Positions 11,226 to 23,496 are shown, counted from the stretch's first letter. The stretch: 64,000 nt of DNA from Toxorhynchites rutilus septentrionalis (GCF_029784135.1 NC_073746.1:149619056-149683055); one strand, 5' to 3'. The notes: generated by a model not told the origin, from the sequence alone. Numbers and translations: made by a program.

Positions 11226-11672
11226 TTTCATATGTTTAATTTATCTTTTACTGTATATTTCAATATTCAATTATATAAAGTTCGAGATATACATGAACTA
11301 ACATTTGCTGTTTGATATCATTTTGTTTCGCCAATCTTGTACAACTTGTTTCCGATGTAATTGTTGTTAATAGTCTACTTCGTTTCTCGTATCTCCAAAA
11401 GTATGTGGATTAGATTTTTTTTTATTTCCAAAGGTATGTGGATTAGAGTTTGTCGTCGATTCATTTTCCTTTGGTTTTTGTGATGAAGAAAACTGATTTG
11501 TGCTTAATAATAAACAATAAACTGTCAAAACAATAAACTGACAAAAATCATGTTTTCTAAACAATTCTCCGTGAATGTGATTGTGTCTCATAGTGAATGG
11601 CTATAGCGAAAACATTTTACGAGAGCGAATCTCACACACAATAAAATGCATAAAAAATGGATTTCTTCCTAC
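11226..11672. other. No gene recognised
   Basis: AT-rich sequence. There is a short near-tandem repeat of ATGTGGATTAGA at about 11405-11450. I see no gene or element boundary until the inverted repeat at 11676. Confidence 0.35.
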
Positions 11673-11675
11673 TAC

Positions 11676-13543
11676 ACTGCCGTTCTACGCATAGTTGACC
11701 CATGTTCCAAAATCAGCAACTAAAAAAAACGCATTCAAAGTTCTCTAGCATATTTGTCTACCAGAAGCTTAAAGCATTTCGGTTCAGTAATACACTGGGT
11801 TTTTTTAAAAGCAGAAAACTATTGTTCGATGAAATGTGAAAAGATCCCCTCATTTAAATCAATCAATCTTGGTACGAGCTTAAAATTTCATGGTAGAATA
11901 TCAACATGGGACACTTGAACTTGATGTTGTTTTTTGAAATACTGGGAACAAACAATGTTTTTTTCTTGTGGTTTTTCCGGAAGATCTATCTTTATATATA
12001 AAATGAATTTCTGTCTATCTGTCTGATTCTTATGGGCTCAGAAACTACTGAACCGATCGACATGAAAATTAGTATGTATGGGTTTTTGGGGCCGGGGTAG
12101 GTTTTCATGATAGTTTTAGACTCCTCCCCCCTCTATAAGGGGGGGGGGGGGGGCTGCCATACAAATGAAACACAAATTTCTGCATTACTTAAGAATTAAT
12201 CAAGCAAACGAAACCAAATTTGGCATGTGAAGGTTTTAGGATGCAATAAATGCTTTAACGGTGCTCCTAATGACCTCCCCCTCTCTTAGTGGGGCTGCCA
12301 TACAAATGAAACACAAATTTCTGCATTACTCGAGAATCAATCAAGCAAATGCAATCAAATTAGGCATCTGGAGGTTTTATGGTGCAATAAATAATTCTAT
12401 GGTGGTTAGATACTCCTTCCCCCTCTCTAAGGGGTAGCTGTCATACAAATGAAACACAAATTTCTACATTACTCGAGAATTAATCGAGCAAATGCAACCA
12501 AATTAGGCATCTTGAGGTATTAGAGTGCAATAAATGATTCTATGGTGGTTAGATACTACTCCTCCTCTCTTAGGGGGGGGGGGTCTGCCATACAAATGAA
12601 ACACAAATTTCTGCATTACTCGAGAATTAATCAAGCAGATGAAACCAAATTAGGCATATAGAGGTTTTAGGGTGCAATAAATGTTTCTATGGTGGTTAGA
12701 CACTCCTCCCCCTTTCTTAAGGTGGGTTGTCAGATTTTAGGGGGCACGAAACGTTTCTATGGTGAATAGACACTCGTCCCCCTCTCTAAGGGGAGAAGAG
12801 GGGAGGGGTCTGTCTTTATTCTATCATATTTTGTGTATCAAACATTTATTCCATGTAACGGAGAAAGATTTTATTTGCAAGTGGTTGAAGAATCTTGAAC
12901 GAGAATTGTGTCTGAAAATAATCTGATATTATAATGATGAGTTTTGATAGAATACTAGGAATTTTTCAGTGAAAGGTAAATTCAACGGGGTCGATTAGAA
13001 GATCAATCAATGAACAGCTCTGCGATTGGACTCATGAACTTGCGCTTAGTAAGAACACGTGAATGTTTGAAGGTATTGATAACAAAACAACAAATTTTGG
13101 GCAGGACGAAGTTTGCCGAGTTAGCTAGTTATCCAAAAAACATCGTTTTATGAAGAAGGGAGTGATCTGCAATACTTTGCAGAATATAAATCTGATTGTT
13201 ATTAGGCATTCGCTAACAAGGTATACACGTGTTCTGTTATACTTTTTTTATTTGTTTGAGAATTAGTTCGTTCTTCCAAACCAGAAAATTTAAATTATAC
13301 ATTAGCCCTGCTAAAAGCATGACATAAAATTTGATTTGGATCTACAAAAAATACATGGTGGGATAGTTATGAATAGAATACCAACATGGGACAATTGAGC
13401 TTGATGTTGTTTTTTGAAAAGCTGGAAACAAGCTATAACTTTATTTGTGTTTTCCGGAAGGTTAGGCATTAAAACATCGTTTTATGAAAAAAAGTGAAAA
13501 TTGTCAAAAAGTAACATGAAGCAACTATGCGTAGAACGGTAGT
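11676..13543. mobile_element. TIR element hosting a Helitron-like insertion
   Basis: Ends are inverted repeats with shared core CCGTTCTACGCATAGTTG. The left begins ACTGCCGTTC; the right ends GAACGGTAGT. TAC flanks both sides (11673-11675 and 13544-13546), suggesting a 3-bp target duplication. Without the inserted 1144-bp element it is about 724 bp. A stretch of about 130 bp (CAACATGGGACA... to CATCGTTTTATGAA) occurs twice in direct orientation, near 11900 and near 13385. The Helitron-like element split the first copy. No protein is encoded, and the superfamily is not clear. Confidence 0.65.
11985..13128 (+). mobile_element. Helitron-like element with minisatellite, copy 1
   Basis: It begins TCTATCTTTATATAT and ends GCCGAGTTAGCTAG. 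The base before is A and the base after is T, the Helitron rule (insertion between A and T, 5' TC and 3' CTRR). Inside are about four imperfect units of about 150 bp, each with a G-run, CTGCCATACAAATGAAACAC, an ATTTCTGCATTACTCGAGAA block and TGCAATAAATG. No Rep/helicase gene is present, so it is non-autonomous. Confidence 0.7.
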
Positions 13544-13838
13544 TACATCTCATAAACCATTTGAAACTAAATAATTTCGTCGTTCATTTATTCGATCACG
13601 TGCATGTATCAGGTATAAAATAATGAAAACGGAATTTGACAACAAATTGCTCTAACTGTCCCCATCATAACGCATTATTGGCAACATTGCCTTGTTGTGA
13701 CATATAGCAAAGGATTTCGCCTCGAAATAAAACACATTTACTCTGCAGTAAAAATTTGAAGAGCTTTGAACATTGCCTGTAAAGTACGATTTGCGGTCAG
13801 CATTGAGTTTCGACTACAATTTGAAGAAAGCTTCTGCA

Positions 13839-13935
13839 GGGCCCCGTGGCCCAGTGGTTAGCGCCACACCTAACATGCCGGGGGTTCGGGTTCGATTCCC
13901 GTTCTGGTCGGGGGAATTTTTCGTCATAGAAAATT
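13839..13935 (+). repeat. SINE family 1, tRNA-like head only
   Basis: A box TGGCCCAGTGGTTA and B box GGTTCGATTCC are well preserved, followed by the first bases of the SINE body (GGGGGAATTTTTCGTCA). The rest of the body is missing. It resembles a tRNA gene at first sight, but the sequence after the B box matches the SINE and not a tRNA acceptor stem. Confidence 0.75.
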
Positions 13936-14255
13936 TTTTTTACTACGTATCCATTACAATACAACATCAAACACATTTTTTCATATAATATATTTTCACA
14001 TCTGGCGAAAAAATGTGTTACTATTTTACATAGAATACATATGCAATACAGAAAAAACCATTTTGATCCATAATTTTTATTTTAATAGTGTATTTATTCC
14101 AGCTGAAAAGCAATTATTGTTTTGTTGCTTTACAAACTCGAAAAACGAAGCTCAATGTCGTAAATGTGGATGGTGGTAATGGAACAAACATATAATCGCC
14201 TGTGTGTACATCAACTGGAAAAAGACCACCACGATAACAGGTAATGCTATAACAT

Positions 14256-15055
<800 letters not shown>

Positions 15056-15056
<1 letters not shown>

Positions 15057-17912
15057 TGGAGATAATCCAAATAAATCTCAACCATTGTGACACCGCACAG
15101 CAACTGTTGTGGCAGTCAACGACAGAAACAAAATGTGATGTCGCAATTATCGCGGAGCCGTATCGCATTCCCCCCGGTAACGGTAATTGGGTGACGGATA
15201 AAGTGGGAATGGCCGCCATCCAGGTCATGGGCCGATATCCCATTCAGGAGGTAGTCTCGAGGACTCGCGAGGGTTTCGTGATCACAAAGATCAACGGAAT
15301 TTTCATCTGCAGTTGCTACGCACCTCCCAGATGGACGATGGACCAGTTCCACTATATGCTGGATGTCCTCACCGAGGAGCTCGCCGAACGAAAACCAGTC
15401 GTTATAGGAGGGGATTTCAATGCTTGGGGAAGCAGATGCACCAACGCGAGAGGGACTTGCTTACTAGAAGCTCTGGCCAAGCTGGATGTTACCCTGTGCA
15501 ACGAGGGTACCACTAGTACCTTCCGTCGAGATGGCCGAGAGTCCATCATCGACTTGACTTTCTGCAGTCCGTCGTTAATGACAAAAATGAGATGGAGGGT
15601 ATGCGAAGGATAGTTACACTAGGACATGCCCACGCAGGTGGAAGACAAAAATATTTGACAAGCATCTTTTCATCGAAGCACTACGCGTGGAGAGTGGCAT
15701 CTTGAACATGAACGCGGATGAACTGACGGAAACGCTAGCCAAAGCATGCGATATAACAATGCCAAGAAAAAGGGAACCCAGGTATAAGCGACCTCCAGCC
15801 TACTGGTGGAGTGAGATACTTGGCGTGCTTCGGGCTAACGGCCTCAGCGCCAGAAGACGCTTCCAACGGTCAGGCATAGACACCAGAGAAGAGCGGAGAG
15901 TGGAATTTAGAGAGGCTAGATCCACTCTTAAACGGACGATTAAGCGGAGCAAATCTAATTGCTTCAGGGAGTTATGTCGGGACGTGGACGTCAATCCATG
16001 GGGCAATGCTTACCGAGTGGTGATGGCGAAGCTCAGGGGCCCAACGACACCTTCCGAAATGTGCCCCGAAAAATAAAAAACTATCGTGGAAGGGTTTTTT
16101 CTGCAGCACGACCCAACGACCTGGCCACCCATGCCATATGGAGAGGATGAGGATAACATCGAACGCAGAGAGGTGACGAACGACGAGCTAGTTGCAGTTA
16201 TGAAACGCCTCAAAACGAAGAAAGCGCCTGGCCCAGATGGAATCCCCAATATAGCCTTAAAAGCGGCAGTCCTAGCATTCCCTGATATGTTCAGGACAGC
16301 AATGCAGAAGTGTCTAGACGAATGCTACTTTCCGGATCGATGGAAGGTACAAAAGCTAGTACTACTGCCCAAACCAGGAAAGACGCCGGATGATCCAGCA
16401 TCGTATAGACTCATATGCCTGTTGGACACTCTGGGGAAACTTTTGGAGAGAATCATCCTCAATAGGCTGACGGAATGCACGGAGGGAGTTCGTGGACTGT
16501 CCGATAGTCAATTCGGATTTCGGAAAGGGAGATCCACGGTAGATGCCATTCGCATAGTGGCCGAAAGAGCAAACAGAGCATCCAAACAGAAGCTCAGAGG
16601 AAATCGATACTGCGCAGTGATAACGATCGACGTCTAGAACGCGTTCAATAGTGCCAGCTGGGAGGCCATCGCGACTGCGCTCCACACGATGAGAGTCCCT
16701 GAATACCTGTGTAGAATACTGAGAAGCTACTTCGAGAACCGTGTGCTGGTGTACGAGACAAACACGGGCCAGGCGCAGATTAAAACTACGGCTGGAGTTC
16801 CGCAGGGCTCTATTCTGGGTCCATCGCTCTGGAACAGCATGTACGATGGCGTACTAAAACTGAATCTGCCCAGAGGTGTGGAGATCATTGGCTTCGCGGA
16901 TGACATTGTTATTCTCGTGACCGGAGAATCCTTGGAACGGGTCGAAATGCTCGCGACCGAATCGATAGACATGATCGGAAGGTGGATGCAAAGTGTGAAA
17001 CTGCAGATAGCCCACCACAAGACGGAAATGTTGATTGTCAGCAACCGCAGGGCGGTGCAACGTGCAGAAATCACCATCGGAGAGCACTTGATAACTTCGA
17101 AGCGAGATTTAAAATATCTGGGGGTGCAGATCGATGATCGGTCACGTCGACTACGCTTGTAAAAAAGCAACCAAGACAATCAATGCACTGGCACGAATCA
17201 TGCCCAACAACTTTGGCCCAAGCAGCAGCAAGAGGCACCTTTTGGCTAGTGTCTCCTCATCGACATTACGATACGGGGGTCCAGCCTGAATCGCGGCGTT
17301 AGAAACTCAGTGGAACACGAGGAGGCTGACTAGTACGTACCGGCTCATGGCGATGCGAGTCGCGAGTGCGTACAGAACCATATCAACAGAAGCGGTCTGC
17401 GTCATAGCCAGGTTGGTCCCTATCAACATCATCTGGGCGGAAGACAGCGAGTGCTATATGAGGAGGGGAACCAGAGGAATCCGGAAGCTAATGAGGGCAG
17501 AGTCGATGGCTAGGTGGCAGCAAGAGTGGAGTACGGCTCAAAACGGCAGATGGACGCACATACCGACACTAATGGGCTGGGTAAACAGGAAACATGGAGA
17601 GGTGAATTTTCACCTAACGCAGTTTTTGTCTGGGCATGGCTGCTTCAGGCAGTATCTGCACCGGTTTGGACATGCAAGATCGCCTCTTTGTCCGGAGTGT
17701 GGAGATGTGGAGGAAACACCGAAACACGTCGTATTTGTATGTCCAAGATTCACCACAAGGCGCGAGGGCTGCCTACCCTTCATGCTGGGAACATCGTAGA
17801 GGAAATGTGTCGTGACGAGGGCACCTGGAACGCAGTGAACAGTGCAATCGTTCACATCATGTCCGAGCTACAGCGGAAGTGGAGGGCCGACCAGCGTGCG
17901 GATAACGCCTAA
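15056..17912 (+). pseudogene. LINE ORF2: endonuclease-reverse transcriptase, broken
   Basis: The N-terminal part (15056-15613) is an AP-like endonuclease: QINLNHCDTAQQLLW, AEPYRIP, GGDFNAWGS and SIIDLTF are recognisable. The reverse transcriptase follows (about 16086-17160): KKAPGPDGIPN, LLPKPGKTPDDPASYRLI, FRKGRSTVDAI, GVPQGSILGPSLWN and the catalytic FADD. The C-terminus (to 17912) has the cysteine/histidine motif CPECGDVEETPKHVVFVCP common in R1-type elements. Damage includes frame breaks near 15613, 16076, 17155 and 17790, a stop at 16635-16637 (IDV*NAF) and another near 17288. No RNase H was recognised. It is non-functional. Confidence 0.85.
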
Positions 17913-17934
17913 CTATAAAAGATGAACCACAGTG

Positions 17935-18705
17935 AGATCTGAAGCACCGGAGTACCCCACGAGAGCGGCCGTGACGGAGTGCGCGTTATGTTGGAGGGCA
18001 CTAGCTAATCGGCGCTCCGCTGGGAAGAGAAATCCTGCGAGGATGACTGTGACGGGGCGCACGTTACGTTGGAGGGCACTTCTTAATCGGTTCACGTCTC
18101 GACAGGTGAGAAATCCCGCGAGGGTGGCTGTGACGGGTTGCACGTCAAGTTGGAGGGCAATTCCTAATCGGTACACGTCTCGACGGGTAAGCGGAATCTG
18201 GCAAGAAGGATTGACAAATTGCTGGCAATGCCTCATGGTGGATTGTAAAGAAGAATACTGCGAGGACTTCGACGAAGCGAGCGCCTAGGAAGGCGTCACC
18301 AAATCGGTGTGTGCCTCACGAGAGTTGCTGTGACGGAGTGCCCGTTATGTTGGAGGGCACTACCTAATCGGCGCTCCGTTGGGAAGCGCAATCCTGCGAG
18401 GGTGGCTGTGACGGGGCGCGCGTCAAGTTGGAGGGCGCTTAATAATCGGTGCACGTCTCGACAGGTAAACGGATACTGTCGCGAAGAACAGAAAAATGCC
18501 TGCCTGTCAACGCCTTATCGTGGCCTGGATGGAGGAACACTGCGAACATTTCGAAGGAGCGAGCATCATGGAGGAAGCCATCGACAAACTGGTGCATACC
18601 CCACGAGAGTAGCTGTGACGGAGTGCGCGTCATGTTGGAGGGCACTACCTATTCGGCGCTCCGTTGGGAAGAGAAATCCTGCGAGGGTGACTGTGACGGG
18701 GCGTA
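17935..18705 (+). repeat. Tandem repeats in the LINE 3' region
   Basis: About seven diverged units of 75-80 bp lie after ORF2 (starting near 17960, 18036, 18113, 18312, 18394, 18610 and 18680). Each has GCTGTGACGGGGCGC or a variant, then AAGTTGGAGGGC, then AATCGGTGCACGTCTCG or GGCGCTCCGTTGGGAAG. Non-coding 3' repeats of this kind can be part of the RNA recognised by the reverse transcriptase. Open frames through them are chance products of the repeat. Confidence 0.8.
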
Positions 18706-18984
18706 AATGGATGCCTGCAAAATGGTCATAAGCGCAGTGGAGAGCAACGAATGGTGAATAAGAATATAGAGAAAAAGGGAAGGATCAACGCTAGCTTGCG
18801 TTGAAAATTCGTGAAGTGCATGAGCACAGCCGCCCCCTGAAGTAGTCGCCTTGATGTGGTCCCGGGGGGAATGAGGCTACGAGTAGAGGGCTTGGTTTTT
18901 GTGGGTGCGATCCCCACTCGACGTCTGGGTTATCCCTTCCCAGATAAGGCTGGAAGAGCGTTCCTCACCTCTATATAAAAAAAA

Positions 18985-18988
18985 AAAA

Positions 18989-19031
<43 letters not shown>

Positions 19032-19046
19032 TAGTATAATATATAT
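18985..19046. repeat. (TA)n microsatellite after LINE tail
   Basis: A TA-rich tract follows the A-rich end of the LINE and separates it from an inverted copy of the LINE 3' repeat. Confidence 0.9.
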
Positions 19047-19049
19047 ATA

Positions 19050-19258
19050 CGCCCCGTCACAGTCACCCTCGCAGGATTTCTCTTCCCAACGGAGCGCCGA
19101 ATAGGTAGTGCCCTCCAACATGACGCGCACTGTGACGGGGCGCGCGTCAAGTTGGAGGGCGCTTAATAATCGGTGCACGTCTCGACAGGTAAACGGATAC
19201 TGTCGCGAAGAACAGAAAAATGCCTGCCTGTCAACGCCTTATTGTGGCCTGGATGGAG
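19050..19258. repeat. Rearranged LINE 3' repeats, one inverted and one direct
   Basis: Bases 19050-19130 are the reverse complement of about 18618-18702. Bases 19128-19255 repeat 18411-18536 in direct orientation almost exactly. The two pieces meet at a shared CTGTGACGGGGCG. This looks like a secondary rearrangement or twin-priming type insertion, not a normal 3' end. Confidence 0.75.
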
Positions 19259-20889
19259 GATAAATGGAGGATAAATGGATTTCTGTCTGCCTGTCTGATT
19301 CTTATGGGCACGGAAGCTACTGGACCAATCAACATGAAAATTGGTATGTATGGGTTTTTGGGGCCGGGGAAGGTTTTCGTGATTGTTTGAGACCCCTCCC
19401 CCCTCTCTAAGGGGGGACTACCATACAAATTTAACACAAAATTCTGCATTACTCGGAAATTAGTTAAGCAAACGAAACCGAAGTTGGCATGTGGAGGTTT
19501 TAGGGTACAATAAATGTTTCTATAGTAGTAAGACACTCTCTAAAGGGGGGGGGGTTGCCATACAATGTTTCTATAGTAGTTAGACACTCCACCCCCTCTC
19601 TAAGGTGGGGCTGCCATACAAATGAAACACAAATTTCTGCATTACTCGGAAATTAGTCAAACAAACGAAAGCAAAGTTTACATGTGAAGGTTTTAGGGGA
19701 CAATGAATGTTTCTATGGTGCTTAGACACTCCACCCCTCTCTAAGGGGGGAGGGGGGGCTACGATACAAATGAAACACAAATTTCTGCATTACTCGGTAA
19801 TTAGTCAAGCAAACGAAACCAAAGTTGGCATGTGGAGGTTTTAGGGGGCAATAAATGTTCCTATAGTAGTTAGACACTCCTCCCCCCTCTCTAAGGGGGT
19901 GCTACCATACAAATGAAACACAAATTTCTGCATTACTCGGAAATTAGTTAAGCAAACGAAACCGAAGTTGGCATGTGGAGGTTTGATAGTTTGAGACCCC
20001 TCCCCCCTCTCTAAGGGGTGACTACCATACAAATTTAACACAAATTTCTGCATTACTAGGAAATTAGTTAAGCAAACGAAACCGAAGTTGGCATGTGGAG
20101 GTTTTAGGGGGCAATGAATGTTTCTATAGTAGTAAGACACTCTCTAAAGGGGGGTTGCCATACAAATGAAACACAAATTTCTGCTTTACTCGGAAATTAG
20201 TCAAGCAAACGAAACCAAAGTTGGCATGTGAAGGTTTTAGGGTGCAATAAATGTTTCTATAGTAGTAAGACACTTCTCCCCTCTTTCTAAGGGGGAGCTA
20301 CCATACAAATGAAGCACAAATTTCTGCATTACTCGGAAATTAGTCAAGCAAACGAAACCAAAGTTGGCATGTGGAGGTTTTAGGGGGCAATGAATGTTTC
20401 TATGGTGGTTAGACACTCCACCCCCCTCTCTGGGGGGGTCTACCATACAAATGAAACACAAATTTCTGCATTACTCGGAAATTAGTCAAGCAAACGAAAC
20501 CAGAGTTGGCATGTGGAGGTTTTAGGGGGCAATAAATGTTTCTATAGTAGTTAGACACTCCTCCCCCCTCTCTAAGGGGGGGCTACCATACAAATGAAAC
20601 ACAAATTTCTGCATTACTCGGAAATTAGTCAAGCAAACGAAACCAAAGTTGGCATGTGGAGGTTTTAGGGGGCAATAAATGTTTCTATAGTAGTTAGACA
20701 CTCCTCCCCCCTCTCGAGGGGGGGGGGGGGCTGCCATACGAATGAAACACAAATTTATGCATTACTCGGGAATTAATCAAGCAAATTGAGCCAAATTTGG
20801 GATGTGAGGGTTTTTGGGTACGAGAAATGTTTTTATGATGGTATGACACCCCTCCTTCCTCTGGAATGTAGAGGAGGTCCCATAATGTC
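19259..20889 (+). mobile_element. Helitron-like minisatellite array, end-truncated copy 2
   Basis: It starts within the family's 5' region (CTGTCTGATTCTTATGGGC, then GGGGCCGGGGAAGGTTTTCG) and contains about nine repeat units of about 150 bp with CCATACAAATGAAACACAAA and TTGGCATGTGGAGG. Neither the TC start nor the CTAG end is present. The array is larger than in the other copies, and a second CCCCTCCCCCCTCTCTAAGG block at about 19995 suggests internal duplication. Open frames here (such as MCFICM... peptides) are translations of the repeat and not genes. Confidence 0.75.
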
Positions 20890-21645
20890 CTGGCCGGAGA
20901 TTTTTTTTTATTAATCCGTTTATTTTCACAGGCTCAGTTACATAAGTTTGTAGGAGCCAGACTCTTAACTATATTTTTGACGTAGGACTACGTCTAACCG
21001 GAAGATATAGGGGGTGAAATGGAAATCTAGGCACTGAACAAGTAGGAAAAAATGCAAGATTTGGAACGCTTATAACTCGAGCATTTCTCAATAGATCGCA
21101 AAGGTTTTTGCATCAATTGATAGGAAATATATCTACGCATCTATCATAACGAATAACATTTAATTTTTCTTGAGATAAATAATTGAATAATTGTGAAATA
21201 TCAAGCATTGTCAAAATGCACTATGTGCCCATTTTTGATTGGTCCATTTTGTGCTCCTCAAATCGTACCGACCAAAACGGGCAACCAGAGCAGCAGCGAA
21301 ATAGAATGAAGCACGATTGGAAAGGAAAAAGAAAAAAATGAACGAAACATTGGTCGCAGTCTCACACATGCGTAATTCTCGAGCCAGCCAGTCAGCTTAA
21401 AAATCCCCGCTCCGCTGCCGTAACGATCATTCTTTGTGTGGACACCGACTGGACAACATCGTTGCTGGACGAGCTGGACGGTGAGGGATCGAGTGCCTTT
21501 CTCAAGGCTAGAGACGAATGAACTGCAAAAGTTTAAAGTCTCTATAATACAATACCTTCCTTCTTCCCGTAACGATCATTCTCATTCAAACCGTACACCA
21601 CATCAGTTCGCATCACAACACATCAACAAACCAACCCAAGCAGCC

Positions 21646-21860
21646 ATGTCTGGACATGGCAAAGGAGGAAAAGTGAAGGGAAAGGCAAAATCCCGCTCGA
21701 ACCGTGTTGGTCTGGAGTTTCCCGCAAGGGTAGCTAGGCCGAGCGCGCTAGTGCCAGTGCACCAGTCCACCTAGCCGGCGTTATATAGTTTCGGCCGCCG
21801 AAGTGATCGAGTTAGCTGGCAAAGCTGCTTGCGACGATAAGAAAACCCGCATTCGGAACA
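21646..21860 (+). pseudogene. Histone H2A pseudogene (unit A, first)
   Basis: From ATG at 21646 the frame reads MSGHGKGGKVKGKAKSRSNR and then VGLEFP, an almost perfect H2A N-terminal tail. H2A packs DNA into nucleosomes as a dimer with H2B. After about 26 residues a deletion and frameshifts disrupt the histone fold; later DNA still resembles the H2A coding sequence (GGCCGCCGAAGTGATCGAG, AAGCTGCTTGCGACGATAAG). A plausible leader with AAGCAGCC before the ATG is retained. The protein would be cut short after about 42 residues and cannot form a nucleosome core. Confidence 0.85.
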
Positions 21861-22187
21861 GAACACATTCAGTTTTTGTAAACATAGAGTTCGGGGTCCA
21901 AATTATGACCCCACATTGAAAGTCGACACTGTACCACTGTCATCGCAAATGTTCAATTACAGGTTAAAATTTGCTCCAATCCGATACTGAGTGGTTGTAA
22001 TGGTACGTGCCATTGAATGTAATTTACTGTAAAATATGTCACAAGCTGGATGGGAAGAAATTTACCAACTGTGAAAGCTGTGGCGAGTGGCAAATGCAAT
22101 CGCTAAACATAAAGGTTTTTACCGAACAAGATGGGGATATCGAGTGATAACAAAACAATAAACTCTTTAGATTGAAGATAATATTGT

Positions 22188-22203
22188 GATCCTGAAAAGG
22201 ACC
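22188..22203 (-). promoter_or_regulatory. Histone 3' stem-loop, minus strand
   Basis: On the minus strand this reads GGTCCTTTTCAGGATC, a six-base-pair stem with a TTTC loop that fits the replication-dependent histone mRNA consensus bound by SLBP. It implies that a second histone gene once ran leftward here. TTAGCGGTACACACTCACAG and a TATATA at about 22365-22372 lie upstream on that strand. The coding sequence was not identifiable. The duplicate is at 25551-25566. Confidence 0.55.
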
Positions 22204-22439
22204 CTTTTTAGCCTGCATGTGAATCCAACGAGCGAACAAATCGTAATGAATGTATTTTTTTGCCATCGCTCCCTTTTAACGCTCATTCGTTCGTCTCGTT
22301 GGACTCGCCCCTCTGGCTGAGTCTGCCGATTTTTCTCTATCCTGTGAGTGTGTACCGCTAAAGTATATAACACGCGGACCCCAAAAAAATATCTTATTTT
22401 CTTTCAAACCGTAAACCCGTGTGGTTGTACGGCATCGGT

Positions 22440-22715
22440 ATCGTGGACGTAACAAAGGAGGACAAGTTAAGGGAAAGGCAAAGTCTCACTCGAACCGTGC
22501 AGGTCTCCAGTTCCCTGTTGGTCGCATTCACTGATTGCTCCGCAAGGGTAACTAGACCGAACGGATTGGTGCCGGAGCACCAGTATACCTAACAGCGATT
22601 ATAGAGTTTCGGCCGTCGGAGTGCTCAAGTTGGCTTGCAAAGCTGCTCACGACAATCAGAAAACCCGCATCAAGAACAGAGCAGCTTCGGTTCGGCGCTC
22701 ATCAAGGCAACAATT
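22440..22715 (+). pseudogene. Histone H2A pseudogene (unit A, second)
   Basis: It reads [20 protein letters not shown] and VGRIH, then a stop, then LLRKGN, a stop and ERIGAGAPVY, clearly an H2A without a start codon and with in-frame stops and frameshifts. Later DNA matches the alpha-C region of H2A (AAGCTGCTCACGACAATCAG). The 3' flank keeps an intact histone stem-loop at 22911-22926. It is more complete through the fold than the first copy but equally dead. Confidence 0.85.
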
Positions 22716-22910
22716 AGTTTCAGTGAGTGGCAAAGTGTTTCTCCGGCACGTCGCATTAAATGTAATTTACTGAACAACATGTCACAAGCTGGATGGGAAG
22801 AAATTTTCCAACTGTGAAAGCTGTGGCGAGTGGCAAACGCAATAGCTAAACAGGAAGGTTTAACCGAACAAGATGGAAATATCGAGTGATAACAAAAACA
22901 CAACACCAAA

Positions 22911-22926
22911 GGTTCTTTTCAGAACC
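22911..22926 (+). promoter_or_regulatory. Histone 3' stem-loop, plus strand
   Basis: GGTTCTTTTCAGAACC, preceded by ACCAAA and followed by ATCA, is a perfect six-base-pair stem with the TTTC loop, matching the histone mRNA 3' end consensus GGYYCTTTTCAGRRCC. It sits about 200 bp after the second H2A pseudogene and shows that the copies came from replication-dependent histone genes and not from polyadenylated mRNA. The duplicate is at 26274-26289. Confidence 0.85.
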
Positions 22927-23496
22927 ATCAACATATTCATAAAGAGTAAACAGTAAACTAATCCATTTTTCAGGTAGATAGGTAGGTATTCACGTAGGAG
23001 AAGAAAATAAAACAATATATTTAAAATATATATTTAACAAAAGCTGTCCCCTTTGTATAGTCCTACGTCACTCCGGTTATGTCCCCGACATTACCCACCC
23101 GTCTTTTTTTTACTAAAATATATTAACATGTTTCCTTAATTCTATGGTTAATAAAAAAGGGAACTGGTTACTCGCGGTCGACTCGAGTTTAGAAGGGTGA
23201 CAGATTTTCATTAGGAAAAGGATGGGATGTAAGGAGATCGTAATAATGTTCACACTCACACTCACATTTACATTCTCATTCATACTCACATGTCACACTC
23301 AATTCTTAAAACTATCCGTTGTAATTTAACTTATTTTAATGTTAGTAGGAAGGAAACCGAAAGCTCGCATATGACGAAAAGGAAGGGAAAAACTTGTAAG
23401 AACAATCACACTCGAAGATCGATAGCTTTAAAGAAAACATATATTTGAGACATGTAATCAAGGTCTAACCGAGCCAACGCATCTCTCACTCTGGCC

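Larger units (their letters stand above)
20974..23110 (+). repeat. 2137-bp histone-bearing unit, copy A
   Basis: It starts TTTTTGACGTAGGACTACGT, ends CACCCGTCTTTTTTT, and appears identical to 24337-26473 at a constant offset of 3363 bp. TGACGTAGGACTA near the left end is repeated in inverted form (TAGTCCTACGTCA, about 23058-23070) near the right end, as terminal inverted repeats would be. The unit contains two broken histone H2A copies and two histone 3' stem-loops on opposite strands. The short palindrome GACGTAGGACTACGTC also occurs at about 40635, where it heads a different sequence. No transposase is seen. Confidence 0.8.
20901..23490 (-). mobile_element. 5'-truncated LINE 3' end, split by histone-bearing unit
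   Basis: Read on the minus strand it ends AATAAACGGATTAATAAAA and an A-tail (at 20901). An 11-bp target duplication CTGGCCGGAGA lies at 20890-20900 and 23491-23501. Only about 450 bp of non-coding 3' region remain once the 2137-bp inserted unit (20974-23110) is removed. The LINE clade cannot be named without coding sequence. Confidence 0.65.

Noticed and set aside
11985..13128. CRISPR-like array (regular repeats)
   Set aside because: Units of about 150 bp are contiguous with no unique spacers, and the DNA is clearly eukaryotic transposon-rich sequence.
13839..13935. Possible tRNA gene
   Set aside because: A and B boxes are good, but the downstream sequence matches the SINE body and no acceptor stem pairs.
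18309..18731. 140-residue frame after LINE ORF2 with repeated ECPLCWRALPNRRS-like peptides
   Set aside because: Cysteine-rich appearance comes from tandem DNA repeats in the LINE 3' region, with no conserved zinc-finger spacing.
19231..20752. Series of similar MCFICM.../PPHANFGFVCLTNFRVMQKF peptides
   Set aside because: They are minus-strand translations of the ~150-bp minisatellite in the Helitron-like element; identity tracks DNA repeat units, not protein constraint.
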